NCBI GenBank assembly: GCA_964516925.1
Contig: CAZEXL010000002.1
Location: 81,573 to 145,572 of the forward strand
DNA: 64,000 nt
From: CAG-552 sp964516925
GTDB lineage: Bacteria > Bacillota > Clostridia > Christensenellales > Pumilibacteraceae
Direction: 5' to 3'
The notes below the pieces were generated by a model, which made no database searches, had not been told where the DNA came from, and worked only from the letters and a program-made list of their open reading frames with translations. The translations under genes and the position numbers were made by a program. Positions 35,571 through 43,874 of this stretch are shown piece by piece. Each line of letters opens with the position of its first letter. Within the stretch, counting starts at the first letter, position 1.

Positions 35571-36110
35571 CTATTTTTTTTGTTCTTCTTCGGGTTTGGA
35601 ATATGCGTGTAAAACAAAGCCACCGATACCTACGATAAGCAACAGCGCGACGATATATATCCAACCCTCCTCGCGCACCCAACTGCCGAAAAAGCCGACT
35701 TTGGGATATACTTTTATAACTTCGCCGAGTATTTCGTCTTTGCTGACCGGCTCGAGGTCTTTAGTATTGTTTGAATCGCCTTTTGTTACGAACGTTCCGT
35801 CGTCATTACAAAATATTATTCTGTGCGTAGTGGGTACTTTGTCGTCTTCGGGCAAAAAAGTAACGATATCGCCGATTTTATAATCGCCGGTATCCTTTAT
35901 GAGAATCATATCGCCTATTTCGATAGTACCCGACATACTGCCGGTTTCGACGGTAAGCGTGGAATACCCGAAAAGAGACGGCACGGGTGATCCGATTATG
36001 AACTTATCTATTCCAAGCCACAACAAAAGAAGCGCGAGCAAACCAAGGACTATCCAACCAAGCCACGCCAATATTTTTTTTACGACGTTTATCGTTTTTT
36101 CTTTGCTCAT
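35571..36110 (-). CDS. sipW: Signal peptidase I, ER/SipW type
   Basis: The 179-residue product has an N-terminal membrane segment (residues about 12-35), the catalytic serine in VETGSMSGTIEIGD, DYKIGDIVTF, and a histidine in PTTHRII in place of the usual bacterial lysine. FVTKGDSNN and a C-terminal membrane segment follow. The Ser-His dyad defines the SipW/SEC11 class. In Bacillus, SipW matures TasA and TapA, and the genes around it encode such substrates. It follows the second TasA-like gene after a strong intergenic hairpin. Confidence 0.9.
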   Translation of the reverse strand: MSKEKTINVVKKILAWLGWIVLGLLALLLLWLGIDKFIIGSPVPSLFGYSTLTVETGSMSGTIEIGDMILIKDTGDYKIGDIVTFLPEDDKVPTTHRIIFCNDDGTFVTKGDSNNTKDLEPVSKDEILGEVIKVYPKVGFFGSWVREEGWIYIVALLLIVGIGGFVLHAYSKPEEEQKK

Positions 36111-36134
36111 AATTTCCTTGCGTAAAACGCACTT

Positions 36135-36166
36135 GCGTTATGCGACGTTTTTTTGTCGCATAACGC
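36135..36166. repeat. Intergenic hairpin between TasA-like B and sipW
   Basis: Perfect 12-bp stem GCGTTATGCGAC / GTCGCATAACGC with an 8-base T-rich loop. On the transcribed strand it is not followed by a T run, so full termination is not expected. mRNA 3' protection or partial attenuation would raise the structural protein over the peptidase. Confidence 0.7.
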
Positions 36167-36186
36167 GAAGTTTGTTTGATTACGTA

Positions 36187-36906
36187 TTAGTTATTTTGTT
36201 TTTGCTTTACGGACACGGTAAGATTAAAGCTGATAGACGTTACACATTCGTCGGTTAACTCTGCACCGCCATTAAGCTGTTTTACTTCATCGCTGGTTTT
36301 TGCTTTTCCGCTTGCGATCATACCGATAATGGTATCTTTTGTATCATCGCCGTCAATCGCCCACTCCCAACTTAACGTATACGTTTTGTCAATCGTTGTA
36401 TTGGCTTCGTACGTTGCGTTTTGTTCTTGAAGCTTACTTACAACTTCGGATAGCTTTGATTTTTCAACCAACGGTGTTGACGTTGACTCGTTTTTTTCGT
36501 TAAGCGTCCACCTTATGGGATAATATTCGCCGAGATGAATATCGGTGCCTTCAGTCACGCTAATAACAAGCTGCGCATTAACTTCGGCAGATCCGTTGAT
36601 TGTAATGGTCATGCTGCCACTTGTTCCGGGCGCAACGACATTTCCGCTGTTAGCCAAAAGTTTAACGTCCGTTTGGGTTGCACTTACTTCAACCCTCTTT
36701 CCTTGGTTATAAGCGCTTCCGAAAAGATTATCCGCGCTAACGGTAACGACATAGCCCCACTTTGCAGCGGTAGCCGTAGTATTGCCGGTTGAGCCGGAAG
36801 TTATATATCTGGAATACGTCATAGCTCCCATACCGACAACCAAAGCCGCCATAAGAGCAATTGCCAAAGCCACTAAAAGCTTTTTCGATTTACGAGACTT
36901 TTCCAT
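36187..36906 (-). CDS. TasA-like exported protein B (239 aa)
   Basis: A basic start (MEKSRKSKK), one hydrophobic segment and TYSRYITSGSTGN form a SipW-type signal. The mature protein starts at about residue 35 with TAAKWGYVVTVSADNLF. It continues with APGTSGSMTITING, EYYPIRWTLNE and LSWEWAIDGDDTKDT, and is all beta by prediction. Block order matches protein A at 37987, so the two are paralogues. By analogy with TasA/camelysin it may polymerise outside the cell. AAGGAG precedes the ATG. Confidence 0.82.
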   Translation of the reverse strand: MEKSRKSKKLLVALAIALMAALVVGMGAMTYSRYITSGSTGNTTATAAKWGYVVTVSADNLFGSAYNQGKRVEVSATQTDVKLLANSGNVVAPGTSGSMTITINGSAEVNAQLVISVTEGTDIHLGEYYPIRWTLNEKNESTSTPLVEKSKLSEVVSKLQEQNATYEANTTIDKTYTLSWEWAIDGDDTKDTIIGMIASGKAKTSDEVKQLNGGAELTDECVTSISFNLTVSVKQKQNN

Positions 36907-37041
36907 AATTTGTTCTCTCCTTATAAATTTTTGTAATTAGGTTAGTTACGTTTTGAGTTTGCGTATTTGACGTTGACGCCGAAAGTCGCTCGCGCGCCAA
37001 GATTTTAACGCCAAAGATAAAGTATTTGCAAGCCGATAGAC

Positions 37042-37890
37042 TTACCATTTTTTTATGCGCTTGTGCATAAGCCAAGCGACGTAAAAGATAAGAATCGCCG
37101 TGTTAAGCAATAACAACACCAGCCATACCCAACGAATGGTTCCGCCTACTTCGCCCTTTGCCGCACCGTCGATAACCGTCCCGCCTACGGCGGTAGAATC
37201 GACGTGTTCTTCGGCGTAAGCGTTTATGTCGAGTTGAAGCGAAACGCCCGTTTGTACGGCTTTGTTGCCGTACAGCGTGTCCAATTCGTCGTTTCCGCCG
37301 TCGAACTCCCACAAAAGTTCCATAACGAACGCCTCATACGAAGTAGCTCCGAGCTGACTTACGTGTGCCGAAAGCGTAGCGTCCTTTACGCACACCCAAT
37401 CGTCTTGACCGCCTATAAGGTACTCGCCGTTTTGGGTATGTAGCCGAACTTTTAGCGGAAATTCATAGTTCGTTTGCTCGGCGTCGCCGATTTTGAACGT
37501 AAAATTTAAATCCGTTTGATACACGACCGCCACGTTGCCGTTGTTGTAAAAAGCAAACTTGTACGTCGTTTGGGTGCCCGGCGCAATAACTTTTGTACCG
37601 TCTTGCGAAACGACTGTCGTTTCGCCGTTGTTACCAACGTAACTTGCCTGAAAAATGTTAACGTTTTTACCCGATTGCCACGACTTGTTTTCTTCGTCGC
37701 CGAACTCAACCGAATTCGATTTGCCGACAACGAACAATATATCGGTGTTTTCGGGAAGATAATTGCCGACTCGGAGAGCCAAAATGCCGACCGTCATTAG
37801 CAACAATATAAAAACTATATTTACCAAAAGCATTATATAAACCCACGAGCGACGTTCGCCGTTGTCGGTTTTATCGGCTTTTTGCGACAT
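37042..37890 (-). CDS. TasA-like membrane-anchored protein with two transmembrane ends (282 aa)
   Basis: An N-terminal membrane segment (residues about 17-40) and a C-terminal one (about 252-274, followed by MHKRIKKW) enclose an extracellular beta domain. That domain carries the blocks of the locus: APGTQTTYKFAFYNNGN and LLWEFDGGNDELDTLYG, matching the WEW...G(D/N)...DT core of proteins A and B. No SipW-type AxY site follows the first segment, so it probably stays in the membrane. It could anchor or nucleate the fibre, like TapA in Bacillus. AAGGAG precedes the ATG. Confidence 0.78.
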   Translation of the reverse strand: MSQKADKTDNGERRSWVYIMLLVNIVFILLLMTVGILALRVGNYLPENTDILFVVGKSNSVEFGDEENKSWQSGKNVNIFQASYVGNNGETTVVSQDGTKVIAPGTQTTYKFAFYNNGNVAVVYQTDLNFTFKIGDAEQTNYEFPLKVRLHTQNGEYLIGGQDDWVCVKDATLSAHVSQLGATSYEAFVMELLWEFDGGNDELDTLYGNKAVQTGVSLQLDINAYAEEHVDSTAVGGTVIDGAAKGEVGGTIRWVWLVLLLLNTAILIFYVAWLMHKRIKKW

Positions 37891-37943
37891 TTTACACTCC
37901 TTATCGTATTTTTTGTTTTGCCCGCCACGATGGCAATAACGTC

Positions 37944-37981
37944 ATCGTCCGTCGACCGCTTGTTACGACGCGACGGACGAT
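37944..37981. repeat. Intergenic hairpin after TasA-like A
   Basis: Arms ATCGTCCGTCG (37944-37954) and CGACGGACGAT (37971-37981) form a perfect 11-bp stem immediately after the stop of the gene at 37987. No T run follows in the direction of transcription. Same position and likely role as the hairpin at 36135. Confidence 0.7.
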
Positions 37982-37986
37982 ATTTA

Positions 37987-38715
37987 TTAGTCTATTTGCT
38001 CTACTGTAATCGAAAGCTTGTAAGAAACTTCCAAAACGTAAGAATCGGAAGTTTGCAAAGCAGCCATTCTGTTTGCAAGATACGTGTCGGCTTTGTTGTT
38101 GCCTTCAAAAACCCATTCCCAGCTAAGCTCGAACGTTGCAGTAAGATTAGTGTTGGGCGCGTACGTAGCGTTTGCAGAATAAGCTTCAAGCGCGGCTTTA
38201 ACATCCGCCAAAGTACCGCTTACGATAAGTACGCCGTCGTTGCCGCCTTTTTTGCCGTTTTCATCTTCCGTTTGCTTTAAAGTCCATTTTACCGGATAGT
38301 AATCTTCACTAAGAGTGAACTTATCGGAAGAATCCGACGTGGTTTCGTCGTCGTATACGCCTTTTTTAAGCACAATGTCTTTGGCTTCGTCAAGAGTAAC
38401 CGTGATTTTGGTTGCAACTTCGGGCGTGCCTTTTATACTAAACGAAGCGGCATTAACGCTTTTTGTGCCCGGCGCAACCAAATTAGTATCGTCAGACGAC
38501 TTTACGGTAACGGTGCCGTTATCGCTTTTGTACTCGTTTTTAAGCATTTCGTCGCCGTTTACGGTAAGCGAAACGCCCCACTTTGCAATTCGTGCGCCGT
38601 CCGTAGCGTTGCCGCCGGTAGTGTACTTTGCAAGCGTGGTACCTATTACGCAAGTAGTAATAAGACAAAGAATCAAAAGTCCCGAAGCTATCTTAAAGAA
38701 CCTGTTTTTCTTCAT
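37987..38715 (-). CDS. TasA-like exported protein A (242 aa)
   Basis: The signal is MKKNRFFKIASG, a hydrophobic segment, then TTLAKYTTGGNATDG, a SipW-type site. The mature part has IAKWGVSLTVNGDEM, LVAPGTKSVNAASFSIKG, DYYPVKWTLKQ and LSWEWVFEGNNKADT, and ends YKLSITVEQID. It is predicted to be all beta. Its blocks match protein B (36187) in order and spacing. AGGAGG before the ATG is the strongest ribosome site in the locus, consistent with a major structural subunit. Confidence 0.83.
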   Translation of the reverse strand: MKKNRFFKIASGLLILCLITTCVIGTTLAKYTTGGNATDGARIAKWGVSLTVNGDEMLKNEYKSDNGTVTVKSSDDTNLVAPGTKSVNAASFSIKGTPEVATKITVTLDEAKDIVLKKGVYDDETTSDSSDKFTLSEDYYPVKWTLKQTEDENGKKGGNDGVLIVSGTLADVKAALEAYSANATYAPNTNLTATFELSWEWVFEGNNKADTYLANRMAALQTSDSYVLEVSYKLSITVEQID

Positions 38716-38824
38716 TGTTTTACCTCCTTTTTAATTTTGCCTTTACGCGAATTTTCGCCTCAGGCTTGTTGAGGGAACTGCGTCCCGTATATTTTTACCA
38801 ACCGTGGCGTTGGCAATAAATAAC

Positions 38825-39550
38825 TTAGTTTTTGTTTGACGAACTATCGTCAACCGTGCGTTCGTCGTTAGCGCCGTCCGATTTTTGCGCCGCTTCCTTT
38901 TCGGCTTTAAGACGCGCAAGCTCCGCTTTTAGCATTTCGGTTTCACTTTGCTGCTTGTCGTCTTTTTTGCGGCGATTGATAAAGTATAGCGCGACCGCAA
39001 TGGCAAGCGGAACCATTATGCATAGCACGATTCCCCATGCCGACTGCATGAACATTATAACGCCGCCCAGTCCGCCTATTCTAAACCCCGTCCATTTGCC
39101 GACCAAATCGTCCTGCGAAACGGCAAACGAATCGTCGCGATCGTTGTTGTCGCCCTTGGTTACGAACTTAAGCTTACCGCTCCATTCGTCGGTTAACACT
39201 TGTACGACTCGGTGCGTTACCACCGTAGTTTCGCTTGCATACGGCGACGGATCGTAAAACGATATTACGTCGCCTACCTTTACGTCGTCCGCGTCGATTT
39301 TTTCGCAAGCGATAAGGTCGCCCGCTTTTATTTCCGGCTCCATGGATTCGGTTAAAACGATTAAAGGCATATTGCCCCCTATGCTCGGAACCGTATCGGG
39401 AGAAGCTATGCCTTTTATGATTAATATGCAGTTAAGCAACAATATAGGTAATAAAATTACGCAAAGTATTATGCTTACTATATTAAGAACTTTACGTCTT
39501 AAAGGCACGACTTCTTCGTTTTGATTACAAAGTTTATCGTCTTTCCTCAT
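38825..39550 (-). CDS. Second ER/SipW-type signal peptidase (241 aa)
   Basis: One N-terminal membrane segment (residues about 20-45), catalytic serine in VLTESMEPEIKAGDL, DVKVGDVISFYDPSP, histidine in VVTHRVVQVL, and FVTKGDNNDRDD. A second membrane segment and a charged tail rich in Lys/Glu (residues about 195-241) follow. The Ser-His pair marks it as SipW-type, but it differs clearly from the peptidase at 35571 in length and tail. The start overlaps the upstream gene by 17 bases. Confidence 0.87.
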   Translation of the reverse strand: MRKDDKLCNQNEEVVPLRRKVLNIVSIILCVILLPILLLNCILIIKGIASPDTVPSIGGNMPLIVLTESMEPEIKAGDLIACEKIDADDVKVGDVISFYDPSPYASETTVVTHRVVQVLTDEWSGKLKFVTKGDNNDRDDSFAVSQDDLVGKWTGFRIGGLGGVIMFMQSAWGIVLCIMVPLAIAVALYFINRRKKDDKQQSETEMLKAELARLKAEKEAAQKSDGANDERTVDDSSSNKN

Positions 39551-40331
39551 AGGTCACATCCTCCCGCGCTGTCGCATTTGCTTTTTGGCGACGCTCACGA
39601 CGCTTTTGACGTGCAAGTTCTTTTTTGTATTCTTTTTCGTCGGCAGCTTGCTTACAAACGCGGTCGATTCCGTCCTTTGCAACGCCTACCGACTGTGCGT
39701 CGGTCACCCTTATGGTCGCAGGCGCTTGCTTTACCTTGACGTTAGTTGTTTTTGTGTAGTTTATAAAATCGCGATCCATAAAGAAAAAATCGCATACGAT
39801 TTCGCCTCGTTTTATACTTATGCGCATAAGCTTACGCGATCCGTCCTTGTAATCGTACGCTCCGCTACGCTTAGTTTCCTTTACGCTGTCCTTTGCAAGA
39901 ACGTAACGAACTATATCGTTAAAATACGTTTTGAATTCCGAGCTGAGCATTGCAAACTTTTCTTCCATCGTAAAGCCCGTTCTGGAAAACGCCACGGCAT
40001 TTTCGTCGTCCTCCGAAACGTTAACTCTTTCGGTTGACTCTTCCTTTTGTACGCTCTCGACGATTCGCTCGGGTTGCGGCTGAACTGCGGCAACGACTTC
40101 CGACACCGGCAACGATTCCGCTTTGACGGCACTTCCCTGTTTGACGGGTTGTTCCGTTTCGGTTTGCTTAACGACAGTCACCGTTTGCGGCGGTTCGCAT
40201 TTACTTTCCGCATTACGCGCGCGCAACGTTTCCATAATTATGTCGCGCACGATTACGATTACCGCAAAAAGACAAAGCAAGCACAAAAACAACATAAAGA
40301 CAATTATTACTGCCTGTAACAATGTTTCCAT
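39534..40331 (-). CDS. Membrane protein with cytoplasmic domain, first gene of the SipW/TasA-like locus
   Basis: I choose ATG 40331 behind AAGGAG; the frame from 40391 has no site. The 265-residue product has one membrane segment at residues about 4-30, a linker rich in Glu/Val/Gln (about 45-115), and a folded domain. That domain contains EFKTYFNDIVRYVLAKDS and a KLMRISIKRGEIVCDFFF block resembling an unnamed domain common in clostridial membrane proteins. The tail is very basic (KKELARQKRRERRQK). No enzymatic motif is seen. Its place at the head of the operon suggests assembly or regulation. Confidence 0.72.
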   Translation of the reverse strand: METLLQAVIIVFMLFLCLLCLFAVIVIVRDIIMETLRARNAESKCEPPQTVTVVKQTETEQPVKQGSAVKAESLPVSEVVAAVQPQPERIVESVQKEESTERVNVSEDDENAVAFSRTGFTMEEKFAMLSSEFKTYFNDIVRYVLAKDSVKETKRSGAYDYKDGSRKLMRISIKRGEIVCDFFFMDRDFINYTKTTNVKVKQAPATIRVTDAQSVGVAKDGIDRVCKQAADEKEYKKELARQKRRERRQKANATAREDVTYEERR

Positions 40332-40491
40332 AACGACATCTCCTTGTTTTTGCACGTATTTTGGAACCACGTAGTTAAAATAATCAAGCAAAACAAAGGA
40401 CAGAAATACTATGCATTTTTCGGTTAAATCTTTTTGATTGCTTACGATATGTATTTTGCAAACAAAAATCCAATTTAATCTTGACTGTTTT

Positions 40492-40520
40492 ATTATAGCA
40501 CCATAAGATATTTAATGCAA
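40492..40520 (-). promoter_or_regulatory. Promoter of the SipW/TasA-like operon
   Basis: Minus-strand TTGCAT (40520-40515), 17-base spacer, TATAAT (40497-40492). The start near 40485 gives a leader of about 150 bases before ATG 40331, long enough for post-transcriptional control. I recognise no riboswitch in it. Confidence 0.65.
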
Positions 40521-40747
40521 GCGTTTGAACACTATACCCGCCAATGTTTTCACACTTTTTCCATTTTTTATTGCCGTGTGTGAATTTACTTCCGATATGA
40601 TAAAATCAGCTATAAGCCAAATTCCGTAAAAAACTACCACACTGCGATAAATTTACGTTTTGACAAATATTCGAGCATACGTACGCCGCGTTACGTTACC
40701 GCCGACGAACGACAAAACAATTTTTAACGCACAAAAAAAGATAGCTC

Positions 40748-40777
40748 TTGCGGTGACCATTACGGCGGTCACTGCAA
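40748..40777 (-). terminator. Probable terminator of the Na/Pi symporter gene
   Basis: Arms TTGCGGTGACC (40748-40758) and GGTCACTGCAA (40767-40777) pair with one mismatch around an 8-base loop. On the minus strand a T7 run follows about ten bases later, further than usual. Confidence 0.5.
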
Positions 40778-40827
40778 TGCTACCCTTTTTAAATGACTTT
40801 TTGTCGCTACGATTTTACGGGTTATTA

Positions 40828-42519
40828 CTAATTAGCGTTACACTCGCGTTGAGAGCCTACGGGGTTATCTATACTATAGCCTACGTTTACGAGGTGGTCG
40901 GCTACACGTTCTAGTCCGATAAGCGCGGAAGTATAGTACGGGCTGACTTCGGTACTGCACCCGCCCTCGGCAAGACGCGCGAAGTGTCCGGTTATAAGCT
41001 CTTTTTTTAGTACGTCCACTTCGTTTTCAAGCTCCGTCAGCTTGGGCAACGGTTCGGAATTAAGCGTTTCAAACGCGTTTTTAGACAGCTCGAACATCTG
41101 CATAATTTTGCCGCGCATACTCTCGATTCCGTTTTGCGCAGATTGCGACAAAGCTATCTTTTTGCTTGCCATAGCCACGCCCATTTCGTGAAAGTTTTCG
41201 GCGTGATCGCCTATTCGCTCCAAGTCGTTAAGCACGTGGAAGTACGAACCGATAACCTTTTCGTTGCTTTGCTTAACGTCCGAAGAAAGCTTTATTAAAA
41301 ACTTTGTTAAGGCGCTGTTTGTAAAATCGATTATTTCCTCGTTCTTGGTTATGGACTGAGAGTACTTAAGCGAACCGACCTCCAATGCTTCGAACGAATG
41401 AACTACATTTTGCTCGACCAGCCCGAACATATAGTCTATTTCTTTCTTTACGAGCATCAGTGCTATCGTAGGAGTCGTTAGAATTCTTTCGTCCACGAAC
41501 TTTAACGACATTTCTTCGCTTTGCTCCGACCTGTCCTTTATTACCAGCTGTGAAAGTTTTACAAGCTGCTTTACAAACGGCAAGAGCATAGCGGTAGTAA
41601 CTACGTTGAATATTACGTGGAATACGGATACTCGCATTTGAAGCGACATAGCGTCGTCGCCCGGGAACATCGCCGTAAGAATGTCAACCGTAGGCTGACG
41701 GAATATCCATATAAGCGCGGCAAACAAAACGGTGCCTATTACGTTGAACGTAAAGTGGATGAACGCTACTCGTTTGGAATTCGCATTAGCACCGACCGAC
41801 GCAAGCAACGCCGTTACGCACGTGCCGATGTTTGCGCCCAAAACTATGAACAACGCAAGGTCTAGCGATAATACTCTGGAACCTACCATGGTTATTACTA
41901 TACCGGTTGCCGCCGAAGAACTTTGAATAAGCGCCGTGAATATTATGCCGACGAATATAAGCAAAAGCGGAAAATCTATGGTTTTGAACACGTTAAGGAA
42001 CATAGTTTCGACAAGCGGATTGCCAAACGCCTGCTCGCTGCTCATGACGTTAAGCCCTACGAATATAAGTCCGAGTCCGCAACAAAGGCTGCCTGCGATT
42101 TTGACTTTTTCTTTTTTGAAAAAGCTCATCATTACACCGGCAAACGCAAGCAAATACATCGCCATATTAAAGTAATCGTTTTTTAACGCAACAAGCACAC
42201 CGGTTACCGTGGTACCGATGTTTGCACCCATTATTATGGGAACGGCTTGCATTAGCGTCATTACCCCTGCGTTTACAAGACCTATTACCATAACAGACGT
42301 TGCCGACGAACTTTGTATAATCGCCGTTACTCCGGTCCCTATTCCTACTCCCGAAAAACGGTTGTTGCTTATCTTTCCAAGCAACTTCTTCATTCCGTTG
42401 CCCGCGCTCTTTTCCAGCGCGTCACCCATGAAATTCATGCCGACTATGAACACGCCTACGCCGGCAAGCAACCAAATTAAGCTTTGAATTAGTTGTAGAA
42501 CTTCTTCTGCAGATAACAT
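40828..42519 (-). CDS. Na/Pi cotransporter family protein with PhoU-like C-terminus
   Basis: The 563-residue product has two inverted Na/Pi repeat units marked by IIQSSSATSVMVIG and LIQSSSAATGIVI, each with AxxxGANIGTT-type turns (IIMGANIGTTVTG, VLGANIGTCVTA). About eight membrane segments are predicted. The last 200 residues are a helical PhoU-like domain (NDLERIGDHAENF, GLERVADHLVN). It would import phosphate with sodium or, as shown for NptA/YjbB relatives, adjust phosphate efflux. The ribosome site AGGAGAG lies rather far from the ATG. Confidence 0.9.
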   Translation of the reverse strand: MLSAEEVLQLIQSLIWLLAGVGVFIVGMNFMGDALEKSAGNGMKKLLGKISNNRFSGVGIGTGVTAIIQSSSATSVMVIGLVNAGVMTLMQAVPIIMGANIGTTVTGVLVALKNDYFNMAMYLLAFAGVMMSFFKKEKVKIAGSLCCGLGLIFVGLNVMSSEQAFGNPLVETMFLNVFKTIDFPLLLIFVGIIFTALIQSSSAATGIVITMVGSRVLSLDLALFIVLGANIGTCVTALLASVGANANSKRVAFIHFTFNVIGTVLFAALIWIFRQPTVDILTAMFPGDDAMSLQMRVSVFHVIFNVVTTAMLLPFVKQLVKLSQLVIKDRSEQSEEMSLKFVDERILTTPTIALMLVKKEIDYMFGLVEQNVVHSFEALEVGSLKYSQSITKNEEIIDFTNSALTKFLIKLSSDVKQSNEKVIGSYFHVLNDLERIGDHAENFHEMGVAMASKKIALSQSAQNGIESMRGKIMQMFELSKNAFETLNSEPLPKLTELENEVDVLKKELITGHFARLAEGGCSTEVSPYYTSALIGLERVADHLVNVGYSIDNPVGSQRECNAN

Positions 42520-42547
42520 TTTTTCTTTTTTCTCTCCTATACAAATT

Positions 42548-42580
42548 AAGGTTGCGACAATTTCTTATTGCCACAACCTT
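42548..42580 (-). terminator. Hairpin between the CD0519-like gene and the Na/Pi symporter
   Basis: A 14-bp stem (including G-U pairs) with a 5-base loop, followed on the minus strand by AATTTGT. It may attenuate read-through into the symporter gene. Confidence 0.55.
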
Positions 42581-42592
42581 TATAACGATTTA

Positions 42593-43843
42593 TCAAATAA
42601 AAATTAAAGCAAGCAACACGTATAACCAGTGCGAACAGAACCCGGCAACCAATCCGCCGAGTGTGTGGTAAAGTATACTGCTTGTAGTCAAATGTCGATA
42701 GCCGAGTCCGTCCATCATGGCAACGTGAGTGGAAAGATATCCGCTCCAGAACATGCACATCGAAGTGAACACCGCCATTTCGGTAACCGTGTAAACGCCG
42801 TCGCTTACTAAGGCGATTGCCGCGCCCGCACTACCGAGCGCCGTAATAGGTATGCTTATTGCCGACGCGTTTTCGAATCCAAACAACGGATTGAGAATGA
42901 TAGCGCATTTTTCGCCTATCCACGGAAGCAAACCTACGCCCTCGCCCGCAGCACCGGTATACGTGCCGTCTAAACTCGTGCCGTCCGAAAGAAGCATTAC
43001 GAGGTTTGCTATTATAAGCACGCCCGGAATAATGGACACGCCTACTTTTACGCCCGACGCACCGCCTTCGAGAAGGCTGTCGAAAAATCTTTGAACCGCT
43101 CCGCCCTTGCGAACTTCTCGTTGATTTACCGCGTCGAAATCGTTTTTTGCATTGGGAACGGATTCTTCGTCCACTCCGTACATTTTTTTGGTTTTATGTA
43201 ACATAAGTCGGGTAGCGAAAATACTTCCGATTATCGCTCCGATTACGCCCGACGCAACCGCAAGCCCCATAGAACCTTCGCCGATAGGTTGTTTGTTTAC
43301 CATAGTCATAACTACTATAAGTCCCATACCGAACGCGGTACCGAGGTTTGTTAGCCCCGCAAGCTGATATTTTTTGAAATATCTGCGATATCTTTTGTCG
43401 TCGGCAAGAGTAAGCACCGCCGGATTATCCGAAAGGAAGCTTGAGAATATCGCTACCGACGTCGCTCCGGGCATTCCGTAAAGCGGCTTCATTAGCGGCG
43501 AAAGCGCTTTGTTTGCAAGCGCGATTACACCGAATTCGGTAAGAACCGAACTGAGCGCGCCTATTACTACCGCTATACCCATAAGGTAGAAGCACGTGTT
43601 GATTAGCAAATCCCACGCATTGTAGAATATCGTGTTAAGCATATTGTTAAAACCCATGATTATCGCTATGGGTGTGAAAATGGCAATTACCACGATAAGC
43701 GTAATGAAGCCTTCGCGACTCACCGCTTTTTTTACGGTGTACTTATCTTCTTTTTCGTCTTTTTTTTCGTTTGTAGCCGTTTGTGGCTGAGCGTCCGAGG
43801 TACCGCCTTGCGGCGGAACAGGTTCTTTATTAGTTTCTTCCAT
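42593..43843 (-). CDS. CD0519/CD1768-like membrane protein with nucleoside-recognition (Gate) fold
   Basis: The 416-residue product has a polar N-terminus (residues 1-42) and about ten hydrophobic segments. It has Gate-domain-like blocks: NTIFYNAWDLLINTCFYLMG, FSSFLSDNPAVLTLADDKRY and GLTNLGTAFGMG. Related clostridial proteins are annotated as CD0519/CD1768 family membrane proteins of unknown function; Gate-domain proteins include nucleoside and spore-maturation transporters. GGAGAAAGG precedes the ATG and a near-perfect promoter lies upstream. Confidence 0.72.
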   Translation of the reverse strand: MEETNKEPVPPQGGTSDAQPQTATNEKKDEKEDKYTVKKAVSREGFITLIVVIAIFTPIAIIMGFNNMLNTIFYNAWDLLINTCFYLMGIAVVIGALSSVLTEFGVIALANKALSPLMKPLYGMPGATSVAIFSSFLSDNPAVLTLADDKRYRRYFKKYQLAGLTNLGTAFGMGLIVVMTMVNKQPIGEGSMGLAVASGVIGAIIGSIFATRLMLHKTKKMYGVDEESVPNAKNDFDAVNQREVRKGGAVQRFFDSLLEGGASGVKVGVSIIPGVLIIANLVMLLSDGTSLDGTYTGAAGEGVGLLPWIGEKCAIILNPLFGFENASAISIPITALGSAGAAIALVSDGVYTVTEMAVFTSMCMFWSGYLSTHVAMMDGLGYRHLTTSSILYHTLGGLVAGFCSHWLYVLLALIFI

Positions 43844-43874
43844 TACCTTTCTCCATAAAAATTGTACAGTACAG

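Larger units (their letters stand above)
40332..40827. other. Intergenic region with operon leader, promoter and Na/Pi terminator
   Basis: From left to right it holds the leader and promoter of the SipW/TasA-like operon (40332-40520). About 220 AT-rich bases follow with no gene I can support. Last comes a hairpin that probably ends the Na/Pi symporter transcript (40748-40777). Confidence 0.6.

Noticed and set aside
30791..40331. Sortase-dependent pilus locus
   Set aside because: No LPXTG motif and no sortase are present; the signals and peptidases are SipW-type.
40332..40485. Riboswitch in the leader of the SipW/TasA-like operon
   Set aside because: The leader is long enough, but I find no c-di-GMP or other known aptamer core.
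40660..40914. 84-residue hydrophobic frame on the plus strand after the Na/Pi gene
   Set aside because: It overlaps the real C-terminus of the symporter, covers its terminator hairpin and has no ribosome site.
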